A stretch of DNA of 6,360 bases, taken from NCBI GenBank assembly GCA_022706175.1, contig JAKJDB010000170.1, positions 1-6,360 on the forward strand, given 5' to 3'. Position numbers and translations under genes: made by a program. Under the pieces are notes generated by a model. The model did not search any database. It had not been told where the DNA came from and worked only from the letters and a program-made list of their open reading frames with translations. Source of the DNA: Candidatus Zhuqueibacterota bacterium. GTDB taxonomy: Bacteria > KSB1 > UBA2214. Below, in pieces: positions 1 through 5,273 of the stretch. Each line of letters starts with the position of its first letter. The stretch's first letter is position 1.

Positions 1-205
1 GACTCCCCGGGCGATCTTGAAGGTCCGCCTTCTTCGCCTCTCCCCTCTTCACGGTCTTGCCGCCGACGATAACGCGGCCCCTGGTAAATTAGGCCTCCTC
101 GCGGATCTGGGTCATCACGTCCCACTTGCAGCCGTTCGTTCCGCCCAGCGCAGGCGTGATGAACTTTGTGCGGATACCTGCTTCTGAAAGAGCCTTCTTG
201 TTCAT
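1..205 (-). pseudogene. hsdR: Broken N-terminus of type I restriction enzyme R subunit (HsdR)
   Basis: The minus strand reads MNKKALSEAGIRTKF, then ITPAL, KWDVMTQIREE, a TAA stop at 89-91, and in the same frame FTRGRVIVGGKTVKRGEAKK. This matches from memory the start of HsdR, the ATP-dependent translocase/nuclease subunit of type I restriction systems, whose usual opening is like MNKKxLSExDIxTKFITPA followed by W(D)xxTQxREE(V)YFTxGRxxVRGK. The TAA sits where family members have Tyr, so it looks like a nonsense mutation. Homology stops after the AKKAD stretch (about position 23). The last 22 bases do not continue with the expected YILYYKPN-type segment, although another frame reads FKIARGV, suggesting an indel or deletion junction. 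The PD-(D/E)xK nuclease and helicase domains of this roughly 800-1000 residue protein are absent or lie beyond the left edge. No Shine-Dalgarno is visible before the ATG at 203-205. The family call is fairly sure; what lies beyond the edge is unknown. Confidence 0.8.
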
Positions 206-256
206 CGGTAGTGGATTTCTCCAGTCGTTCCAGAAAGTCCGTCTCTTGGGCACTGC

Positions 257-406
257 TTATTTCATGGATTCGGAATATATCTTTACATCCTTTTCAGGCA
301 AACCACCCATTCTATCCTTTTCCATTTCCAGATCATAATCTGCTTGCAGAATAATCCAGAATTGTGTCGCTACGCCCAAAAACCGTCCGAGCCCCAGTGC
401 GGTGCC
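257..406 (-). pseudogene. C-terminal fragment of a second HigA-type (XRE) antitoxin
   Basis: One minus-strand frame ending in TAA at 257-259 reads GTALGLGRFLGVATQFWIIL, then QADYDLEMEKDRMGG and VKIYSESMK. This is the C-terminal half of HigA/VapI-type antitoxins, which typically read TALRLxxxFGxSxQFWxNLQxxYDLE after the helix-turn-helix. The helix-turn-helix itself is missing: upstream the frame stays open but runs into the 3' end of the intact higA at 436-720 with no antitoxin similarity. It is therefore a remnant, not a gene with its own start. It is a different antitoxin from its intact neighbour, since the shared region reads SPESWLIMQNNYDLW there. It may have been left by recombination between tandem antitoxin genes. 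The 51 bases between its stop and the hsdR remnant are not recognised; one frame there (AQETDFLERLEKSTTDE) looks coding-like. Confidence 0.7.
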
Positions 407-435
407 GGACAGGTGAACTTGTGTCCTGCCACCAG

Positions 436-720
436 CTATCCTGACAGTGTTATTTTTTCTACCTCTTGAAGGTTGACTCTTTTTGGGACCTGCCAGAGAT
501 CATAATTGTTCTGCATAATCAACCAACTTTCCGGTGATCTTCCCAAAGTTTTCGATAAGCGTAAAGCCATCTCTGAGGTGACGTTACTTTGTCCATTCAC
601 CAGGCAGCTAAGAGTTGAAGTAGAGACTTTTAGCTTTGCAGCCACCGTTCTCAGGCTCAGATTATAGGGTTCAAGAAACATTTCTTGAATAAATTCTCCG
701 GGATGAGGGGGAGTGTGCAT
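436..720 (-). CDS. higA: HigA-family XRE antitoxin, apparently without a working toxin
   Basis: A 94-residue protein of normal length for HigA antitoxins. It opens with MHTPPHPGEFIQEMFLEP, matching the conserved HPGE(x)LxEEFLEP start of the family. A lambda-repressor-like helix-turn-helix follows (about residues 22-60, TVAAKLKVSTSTLSCLVNGQ), then the conserved ALRLSKTLGRSPESWLIMQ segment and YDLW. In intact systems HigA neutralises the mRNA-cleaving toxin HigB and represses the higBA promoter. The start is the ATG just two bases after the last stop of the higB remnant (723-725), the canonical toxin-first order. No good Shine-Dalgarno precedes it, as expected for translation coupled to the upstream toxin. 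Because that toxin frame is broken at 753-755, higA is probably an orphan antitoxin/regulator or decaying. The reading frame itself is intact, with no missing family segments. Confidence 0.85.
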   Translation of the reverse strand: MHTPPHPGEFIQEMFLEPYNLSLRTVAAKLKVSTSTLSCLVNGQSNVTSEMALRLSKTLGRSPESWLIMQNNYDLWQVPKRVNLQEVEKITLSG

Positions 721-722
721 TT

Positions 723-896
723 TCAGTTATAATAGTGCTCATAATTAACAATTTAAACATCACTATCAAAAAATCTGAAGGTGAGACGCCGGCTTTTATT
801 TACATCAAGGGCCCCAATGTCTTGCCTCTTCCCTTTAAGCCGATGTAATCGGAATCCTGGCAGGTCAATTTTGAATAAAATTACATATTGCGCAAC
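723..896 (-). pseudogene. higB: Truncated HigB toxin remnant with in-frame stop
   Basis: Directly upstream of higA, the minus strand reads IDLPGFRLHRLKGKR, then a diverged stretch, RRLTFRFFDSDV, a TAA at 753-755, and in the same frame IVNYEHYYN before TGA at 723-725. This follows the C-terminal half of HigB/RelE-type toxins (D(L/I)PGFRLHPLKG ... WRITFRFEDGDAYxVxYxDYH). The TAA falls exactly where family members carry Tyr, so it is a likely nonsense mutation that removes the conserved C-terminal tail. The usual N-terminal 40 or so residues (I/FxHKGLxxFF type) are not found in any frame; upstream of about position 896 similarity is lost. The V-N-K-S-R stretch replaces the usual GNW before RITF. 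A GTG-initiated 61-codon frame (753-938) covers this region, but it lacks both ends of the toxin. A functional toxin is very unlikely. Confidence 0.75.
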
Positions 897-918
897 ACGC
901 AACATAAATTTCAGACTA

Positions 919-1089
919 TTAACTTGAACGGGTGACAACGACCAGGTCGATCTCCTTACACAGATCGGTTAGCAAGCAGCACCACTGGATCTGGTTCTCC
1001 AGATAGGTGATCGCATTGGTGAGGAACCGGTCCGAGAGCACGTCGCAGGTTCCGCAGCTGCGGCGCGTTGCGGCCCGAATGTTTATCAC
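919..1089 (-). other. Unrecognised cysteine-rich coding-like fragment
   Basis: Between the lipocalin stop and the higB remnant one minus-strand frame has GC-rich third positions and a plausible protein composition (for example SCGTCDVLSDRFLTNAITYL and CCLLTDLCKEIDLVVV), ending at TAA 919-921. Five cysteines fall within about 35 residues, including a CxxC pair. I do not recognise the family. The only ATG in frame (1132-1134) lies inside the end of the lipocalin gene; a GTG occurs at 1087-1089. Neither has a clear ribosome binding site. The GC-rich stretch gives way sharply to AT-rich higB sequence at about 920. It could be a small real gene, but a fragment of a larger gene truncated on both sides is at least as likely. 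A perfect 12-base palindrome (CCGCAGCTGCGG, 1052-1063) lies within it and has no T-run, so it is not a terminator. Confidence 0.3.
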
Positions 1090-1093
1090 CCTG

Positions 1094-1633
1094 CTAGGGC
1101 TTTTGCCCGGCCCATTGGAACTGAGCGGCGTCATAGCCTTTTTCAGCTAAAATTTTCAAGACCGCCACTTTCTCAGTGCCGGTCAATTGCAGATTTCGGC
1201 TGAGAATCCATCCATATTTGCGCTCCGGGTGGCCGACGACCACCCATTGATACTCGGAATCCAAACCGATGATCCAGTAATCCCCCCAGAACAAGCGCAT
1301 GCCCAGCAGACTGACAAAACTGACCTGCAACTTGGCGTTGGATGTTTTGTCCACCACTCTGGCGACCGCCTCGGCGCGGTTCATGGAACCTTCCTTCTTC
1401 CGGCATTGATTCAGCACCGTGATCTTGCCGTCATCGCGCAACGTGTAGGTAGCTGTGATGTCACTTACACATTTACGTTGAAAACTGGTGGGAATTCGAG
1501 CCACTTCATGCCACACGCCAATATAGCGCTGCAGATCCACTCTGTCCACGGTCGTCAGCGGCTGTGTTTCAGACATAGCGGCGGTCAAACCGACGGATAG
1601 AGTTATCACCGCTATCACTTTGATCGGAAGCAT
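1094..1633 (-). CDS. blc: Blc-type bacterial lipocalin, exported
   Basis: A 179-residue protein, close to the 177 residues of E. coli Blc. Residues 1 to about 20 form a Sec signal (basic start, hydrophobic VIAVITLSVGLTAA). The mature part has the lipocalin signature GVWHEVARIP (residues 39-48, the GxW motif), ATYTLRDDGKITVLNQC, a GDYWIIGLDSEYQW strand (117-130) and GHPERKYGWILSR (134-146) with the closing Arg. Family members bind lipids or other small hydrophobic ligands in a beta-barrel; Blc is an outer-membrane lipoprotein. Unlike Blc, there is no lipobox cysteine in the signal, so this one is probably a soluble periplasmic or secreted form. Cys55 and Cys77 could form a disulfide. The ATG start is fixed by a strong AAGGAG site five bases upstream. 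It lies 12 bases after the SUMF1-fold gene and is probably the last gene of that transcript. Its ligand is unknown. Confidence 0.88.
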   Translation of the reverse strand: MLPIKVIAVITLSVGLTAAMSETQPLTTVDRVDLQRYIGVWHEVARIPTSFQRKCVSDITATYTLRDDGKITVLNQCRKKEGSMNRAEAVARVVDKTSNAKLQVSFVSLLGMRLFWGDYWIIGLDSEYQWVVVGHPERKYGWILSRNLQLTGTEKVAVLKILAEKGYDAAQFQWAGQKP

Positions 1634-1638
1634 ACCAT

Positions 1639-1644
1639 CTCCTT
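1639..1644 (-). promoter_or_regulatory. Shine-Dalgarno of the lipocalin gene
   Basis: The minus strand reads AAGGAG, then a five-base spacer (ATGGT) before the ATG at 1631-1633. It sits immediately after the TAA of the upstream SUMF1-fold gene, supporting both the chosen start and translation from a shared transcript. Confidence 0.75.
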
Positions 1645-1645
1645 C

Positions 1646-2425
1646 TTAGTTGGAACCAGATCCGTATTCCAATAGGATACGAAATCCGGTTTGTTTGAGC
1701 GGATATCCGGGCGGCGCATCGCTACGGCTGGCAGGCCGGCAGGCACAGGCGGACGAGGCCCAGGATCCACCGCGCATCACCCGATAGGCGCCCTGCTCCG
1801 GACCCTGCGGATCGATGACCGGCCCTTGTGGGTAATCAGCCTGGTAATAATCACTGCACCACTCCGCCACATTGCCGAGCATATCATAAAGTCCGAGACG
1901 GTTCGGCTTTTGGCCGGCCACGCGATGCGTGGTCTCCCCGCTGTTGCGGTTGTACCAGGCGCATTCATCCAGAGGATCTTTGGCGGTCGAATCACCGGCA
2001 CTGAGGCAGGCGTATTCCCATTCCGCCTCTGTCGGCAGGCGATAGTGTTTTCCCTCTTTTTGCGACAAGGCGGCACAGAACGCAACCGCTTCGTTCCAGC
2101 TCACCCGCTCCACCGGCAGAGAATCGCCCTGGAAAAAGCTTTTATCCGCGCCCAGCAAAGCGGTCCACTGTTGCTGAGTGATCTCTGTCTCACCGAGATA
2201 AAACGATTTGCTGATAGTTACGGTATGAGGCCGTTCATCCTCCTGCCGGAGCATTTGTTCATAGGGGCTGCCCATGATCAACGAACCAGCGGGGATGAAG
2301 AGCAGGCGGATGCCCAGACTGTTTTCAATACATGCGGCAGGCGGCTGCTGCGCGTGAACAGCGGCAACCAACAGCAGACCCGGCAACGTCCAGCAGGCCA
2401 CGCGGATGATCATCCTGTCTTTCAT
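1646..2425 (-). CDS. Secreted SUMF1/FGE-sulfatase-modifying-fold protein
   Basis: A 259-residue protein with an N-terminal Sec signal (IIRVACWTLPGLLLVAAVHA, likely cut after Ala25) followed by one formylglycine-generating-enzyme-type domain. Landmarks are the opening IENSLGIRLLFIPAGSLIMGS (residues 33-53), LGETEITQQQW (77-87), VSWNEAVAFC (108-117), YRLPTEAEWEYA (128-139), LGLYDMLGNVAEWCSDYY (177-194), MRGGSW (217-222) and GFRI near the end. In true aerobic FGE two copper-binding cysteines follow the GGS(Y/W) motif. Here the second position is kept (Cys229) but the first aligns with Ser224, with another Cys at 227, so sulfatase activation is doubtful; many secreted members of this fold have other or unknown roles. 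No sulfatase is in view. The ATG overlaps the TGA of the preceding oxidoreductase (ATGA, 2422-2425), indicating translational coupling. A weak alternative start is Met5. Confidence 0.85.
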   Translation of the reverse strand: MKDRMIIRVACWTLPGLLLVAAVHAQQPPAACIENSLGIRLLFIPAGSLIMGSPYEQMLRQEDERPHTVTISKSFYLGETEITQQQWTALLGADKSFFQGDSLPVERVSWNEAVAFCAALSQKEGKHYRLPTEAEWEYACLSAGDSTAKDPLDECAWYNRNSGETTHRVAGQKPNRLGLYDMLGNVAEWCSDYYQADYPQGPVIDPQGPEQGAYRVMRGGSWASSACACRPASRSDAPPGYPLKQTGFRILLEYGSGSN

Positions 2426-3639
2426 GGATTCAATCCGGACAAATCCGGTTCGAATTTTTCTGCGGTGCTGAGCATCTCCTCCCAGGTAACCTTTGCCTGA
2501 CGGTAGGCCGCCATGCGGCCGAGAATGGTAGTCAGATTGCTGACCACGCTGGGAGCTACCGTGGTGTTGGCGCTGCGGCCATCCATCACGGTTTGATGAA
2601 AATCATCGATATTGCTCACAGCGCCACGCTGGTATAAATTGACCACTTCGCCGCCTTTATAGGGCAGATTGCCACGGATGCTCACGCTGCCGAAATAATC
2701 GCTATCCAGAGTGCCCTCGCTGCCGTAGATGCGGCAGAGGATATCGTCCTGACCCAGGCCCAGCTGTTTGGAATGAAAGGTGAGCTCCACCTCTTGAGGA
2801 AATTGATAGAGCACGGAGAAATGATCCCAGCAGGTTCCGTACTTGCGATATCGACCGCCGGTGCCGACCGCGTGCTCCGGATGCGCATCCAAAGCCCAGG
2901 TGGCGACGTCGATGGCGTGAATGTTCTGCTCAGTGATGACATCGCCGGACAGCACGCGATCCAATCCCCAGGCGCGCAGCCGATCTTCTGGGCTCACCGG
3001 CTGCTTTTTCAGATATTCGCTCTGCTTGTCCCAGGTTGGGCCGGCATGGTAGGCGGCCTCAGCGCAGACCACTTGGCCGATCTCTCCATAATGAACCCGT
3101 TTGACCGCTTCGCGATAAAAGGGGTCGGTGCGCGTTTGGAAATCCACCAGAAAAACCAGGTTGCGCTGAGCGGCTTTTCTCGCCGACTCGGCTACGGTGT
3201 CACATCCCGCCACATCGACGGCGATGGGTTTGGAGAGAAATACATGCACACCGGCTTCCACCGCAGCCTGGGCATGAATGGGATGAAAATAGGGCGGCGT
3301 CTCGATGGCCACCGCATCGACGGTCCTGCTGTCCAGCAATTTTCGGAAAGCCGATAATCCGGTAAACTGCCGTTTTGCGGGTATGGAAAATTTTTCTCCC
3401 GCAGCCAGAGTCTTTTCCGGAAAATAGTCCGCCAGCGCCGTGATCTCATAGCCGCCGTGCTCCTTAAAGAGATCCGCGATCCACACGCCCCGTCCGCCGC
3501 AACCGATGAGTCCCAGGCGGATTCGAGAGTTGGCCTGACTGGACCAGACAGAGCCCGGCTTGATAACAGCCAGTGAAACGGCTGAGCCGCCGGCGTTTCT
3601 GAGAAACTGACGACGATTGAGAGAATGAGGAGTGTGCAT
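2422..3639 (-). CDS. Tat-exported Gfo/Idh/MocA oxidoreductase with SKP in place of EKP
   Basis: A 405-residue NAD(P)-dependent oxidoreductase of the glucose-fructose oxidoreductase / inositol dehydrogenase family. The N-terminus has a twin-arginine signal (LNRRQFLRNAGG, residues 7-18), so it is exported folded with its cofactor. The Rossmann part begins at RIRLGLIGCGGRGVW (39-53, GxGGxG). The usual EKP catalytic-lysine motif reads LSKP (135-138): the Lys is kept and the Glu is Ser. The C-terminal domain has the GDVITEQNIHAIDVATW segment (232-248), with His241 and Asp244 in the catalytic positions. A GGAGG site five bases upstream fixes the ATG. It differs clearly from the two upstream paralogues, which share TPDHWH and EKP. 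Its 3' end overlaps the SUMF1-fold gene by four bases. The substrate is unknown, probably a sugar, sugar acid or cyclitol; relatives include both dehydrogenases and redox-assisted glycosidases (GH109). Confidence 0.9.
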   Translation of the reverse strand: MHTPHSLNRRQFLRNAGGSAVSLAVIKPGSVWSSQANSRIRLGLIGCGGRGVWIADLFKEHGGYEITALADYFPEKTLAAGEKFSIPAKRQFTGLSAFRKLLDSRTVDAVAIETPPYFHPIHAQAAVEAGVHVFLSKPIAVDVAGCDTVAESARKAAQRNLVFLVDFQTRTDPFYREAVKRVHYGEIGQVVCAEAAYHAGPTWDKQSEYLKKQPVSPEDRLRAWGLDRVLSGDVITEQNIHAIDVATWALDAHPEHAVGTGGRYRKYGTCWDHFSVLYQFPQEVELTFHSKQLGLGQDDILCRIYGSEGTLDSDYFGSVSIRGNLPYKGGEVVNLYQRGAVSNIDDFHQTVMDGRSANTTVAPSVVSNLTTILGRMAAYRQAKVTWEEMLSTAEKFEPDLSGLNP

Positions 3640-3644
3640 TCTGA

Positions 3645-3649
3645 CCTCC
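3645..3649 (-). promoter_or_regulatory. Shine-Dalgarno of the third oxidoreductase gene
   Basis: The minus strand reads GGAGG with a five-base spacer (TCAGA) to the ATG at 3637-3639. This settles the start, which places the twin-arginine motif at residues 9-10. I see no convincing sigma-70 promoter further upstream in the 257-base gap. Confidence 0.7.
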
Positions 3650-3713
3650 AGGTTCCAGACGCCAAGTTCGCGGGCGAAGCCCAGAATGGCGCCTGCGTAA
3701 ATACAAATCGTTA

Positions 3714-3737
3714 ATCAGGCCTACCCGGCCGCCTGAT
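3714..3737. repeat. Inverted repeat, 7-bp stem, in the intergenic gap
   Basis: ATCAGGC (3714-3720) and GCCTGAT (3731-3737) are perfect complements around a ten-base GC-rich loop. On the minus strand the downstream sequence (TAACGATTTGTATTTA) is AT-rich but has no clean T-run. A weak terminator or attenuator before the third oxidoreductase, or an mRNA-processing hairpin, are possible; the sequence does not decide. Confidence 0.4.
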
Positions 3738-3797
3738 GGGCCACACCTCCAGGCGTGACTCTTGATGCAGCGATCTGAAAAGATTGAAGGTTGGTTC

Positions 3798-3823
3798 ACC
3801 AGGCCGACGCTCCTCGGCCTGGT
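3798..3823. repeat. Strong hairpin, 10-bp perfect stem, terminator-like only on the plus strand
   Basis: ACCAGGCCGA (3798-3807) and TCGGCCTGGT (3814-3823) pair perfectly around a six-base loop (CGCTCC). On the plus strand it is followed by TCTTTTG, resembling a rho-independent terminator, but no plus-strand gene runs into it. On the minus strand, the direction of all genes here, it is followed by GAACCAACC with no T-run. It more likely acts as an mRNA 3'-end stabiliser or processing site after the second oxidoreductase, partly separating the two halves of the operon. Confidence 0.55.
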
Positions 3824-3854
3824 TCTTTTGTTCAAGGCCGGACGATTCAGGCCG

Positions 3855-3872
3855 GCGGCAGGTTCATGCCGC
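3855..3872. repeat. Small hairpin just after the second oxidoreductase gene
   Basis: GCGGCA (3855-3860) and TGCCGC (3867-3872) form a perfect six-base stem with a six-base loop, about 25 bases beyond the TAA at 3897-3899 in the direction of transcription. No T-run follows on the minus strand, so intrinsic termination is not supported. With the two neighbouring inverted repeats it makes this gap unusually rich in secondary structure. Confidence 0.4.
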
Positions 3873-3896
3873 GGAGGATTTTATCCCAACAACAAA

Positions 3897-5261
3897 TTAC
3901 AGCCGCCAGGGACTGCGCATCGGTTTCTCAGTGGCCACCCGATTCGCCTGTTCGCTGTTGGTCACTCGCTCTGCAACCGGATCCCAATCGAGTTTTTCAC
4001 CCGTCAGCATGGCGATGTTGAGCAGATGGCAGATGGAAGCGGTGCGATGGCCGATCTCGGCGTGCGCCAGGGGCTGAGTGCGCTTTTTGACACAGTCGAT
4101 GAAATCCCGGTGATGACCTGGACTGCGGCCGACATGGATTTCTTCAAGGCCGATTTTTTCTCGCAATAACGAACGCGGTTCCGCCTCCAGGCGACCGCCG
4201 TGAATATGAATGAAAATCCATCCGTCCTCGCCCACCAATTGCAGGCCGCGCTCTCCGCGGCTGTCGCCGGTCATCACCACGCCGTTGGCATAGGTGCAGC
4301 GAAAATCATAATCGATAAAGCAGTCATACACGCCGTTTTGAATCTGCCGGCCTTGGGCGTCGAAGGCGATCGGCCCGGTATCGTCGCTGTGATTGATCAA
4401 TTGCGCCAGATCGATGATGTGCGCGCCCCGGTCGGTCATTTCTCCGCCGCCGTATTCGAGAATATAGCGCCACCAGAAATGGGTCCGGTGTTCGGCATAG
4501 GGGGTTGCCGCAGCCGGACCGAGCCAGAAGTCAAAATCCAATCCAGCCGGCACGGGCAGCAGGCGCGCCGGCCCTTGTTGCCGCTGCAGCCGCAGATGCT
4601 GACTCTCGTTGTTGGGCATATGGATCTTGATTTCTTTCAGCTGGCCGATGCGGCCGTTGCGCACCAGCTCGCAGGCGAAACGAACGCGGTCGTTGGAACG
4701 TTCATGGCTGCCGGTCTGCAGAATGCGGCCGGTTCGTTCGACCGCCCGGCACAGAGCGCGGCCTTCCGGAATAGAGTTGACCAACGGCTTTTCGCAATAG
4801 ACGTCCTTGCCCGCCTCCACAGCAGCCTTGGCGATCAACCCATGCCAGTGATCGGGCGTGCAGACGCTGACCAGATCGATATCCCGGCGCACCAGCAGTT
4901 CGCGGAAATCGCGATAGGTCGAAACCGTGTTGCTGGAAAAATCACGTTGTGCATCCTGGTGAAATTTCACTGTGCGCCGCAACGCCGGTTCCAGCCCGGC
5001 TGAGGACGAACCGTCGAATTGATAGAGCATATCATAATCATCGCTGCCCTGGTTCACATCACAGAGCGCCACCAGTTGGATATCCGCATGCTGGATAAAG
5101 GCGCGCAGGTTCTGCGTGCCCTGTCCGCCGAGGCCGATGCAGGCAAGGGTCAATCGCTCGCTGGGCGCCGGAGCGCCGGCACGACCAAGACTGCGACCCG
5201 GAAGGAACAGCGGCGCCGCGCCGGCAGCGATCATTTTTTCTATAAACTGTCTGCGATTCAA
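3897..5261 (-). CDS. Tat-exported Gfo/Idh/MocA oxidoreductase (TTG start)
   Basis: A 454-residue NAD(P)-dependent oxidoreductase. Residues 1-33 are a twin-arginine signal (NRRQFIEKM, then hydrophobic IAAGAAPLFL). The Rossmann fold starts at LACIGLGGQGTQN (39-51) and includes CTPDHWHGLIA (134-144) and CEKPL (156-160), with Lys158 the expected catalytic lysine. The substrate domain has LDFDFWLGPA (241-250) and EYGGGEMTDRGAHIIDLAQ (269-287), where Asp277, His281 and Asp284 occupy the usual active-site positions. The start is a TTG, chosen because AAGGA lies six bases upstream and the Tat motif follows at once. That ribosome site overlaps the stop of the preceding gene, so the two are probably translated in series. 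It is a paralogue of that gene: both end in RSPW/YxL and share TPDHWH and the WLGPA segment. The substrate is unknown; a sugar-like polyol is most likely. Confidence 0.92.
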   Translation of the reverse strand: MNRRQFIEKMIAAGAAPLFLPGRSLGRAGAPAPSERLTLACIGLGGQGTQNLRAFIQHADIQLVALCDVNQGSDDYDMLYQFDGSSSAGLEPALRRTVKFHQDAQRDFSSNTVSTYRDFRELLVRRDIDLVSVCTPDHWHGLIAKAAVEAGKDVYCEKPLVNSIPEGRALCRAVERTGRILQTGSHERSNDRVRFACELVRNGRIGQLKEIKIHMPNNESQHLRLQRQQGPARLLPVPAGLDFDFWLGPAAATPYAEHRTHFWWRYILEYGGGEMTDRGAHIIDLAQLINHSDDTGPIAFDAQGRQIQNGVYDCFIDYDFRCTYANGVVMTGDSRGERGLQLVGEDGWIFIHIHGGRLEAEPRSLLREKIGLEEIHVGRSPGHHRDFIDCVKKRTQPLAHAEIGHRTASICHLLNIAMLTGEKLDWDPVAERVTNSEQANRVATEKPMRSPWRL

Positions 5262-5267
5262 GAGCTT

Positions 5268-5273
5268 TCCTTA
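5268..5273 (-). promoter_or_regulatory. Ribosome binding site overlapping the upstream stop codon, serving a TTG start
   Basis: The minus strand reads TAAGGA, where TAA is the stop of the upstream oxidoreductase and AAGGA is the ribosome binding site for the TTG at 5259-5261, after a six-base spacer. There is no in-frame ATG nearby that would keep the Tat signal, so TTG is the best start. Confidence 0.7.

Noticed and set aside
53..91. Reassignment of TAA to tyrosine, since both the hsdR and higB interruptions are TAA at Tyr positions
   Set aside because: The first two oxidoreductases and the SUMF1-fold gene end at TAA at normal protein length, so TAA is a stop here. A single base change from TAC or TAT gives TAA, and both genes are also truncated or diverged, so ordinary decay explains it.
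721..760. AT-rich stretch before higA as a promoter or HigA operator
   Set aside because: Possible -35-like and -10-like hexamers exist but with poor match or wrong spacing, and I could not find a convincing palindrome; the sequence is also the coding tail of the higB remnant.
753..938. A 61-codon GTG-initiated frame taken as a complete small gene
   Set aside because: Its second half is the middle of a HigB toxin and the family's tail continues in frame after its stop, so it is a piece of a broken gene.
1091..1110. GGGC/GCCC hairpin at the lipocalin stop as a terminator
   Set aside because: The stem is only four base pairs with an AAAA loop and has no T-run after it on the minus strand.
1691..2500. 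Long open frame of 269 codons on the plus strand
   Set aside because: It lies antisense to the SUMF1-fold gene and the end of the third oxidoreductase, has no recognisable motif, and is an expected shadow of GC-rich coding sequence.
2773..3357. Plus-strand open frame of 194 codons
   Set aside because: Antisense to the third oxidoreductase and without family resemblance or a ribosome binding site that I can see.
3798..3830. A rho-independent terminator for a plus-strand transcript
   Set aside because: The hairpin and TCTTTT tail look right, but no plus-strand gene precedes it and the tail is short; it is kept only as a hairpin.
4200..5003. Plus-strand open frame of 267 codons
   Set aside because: Fully antisense to the second oxidoreductase, whose conserved motifs make the minus frame certain; composition (Ala, Gln, Val, Ile without domain motifs) is typical of a shadow frame.
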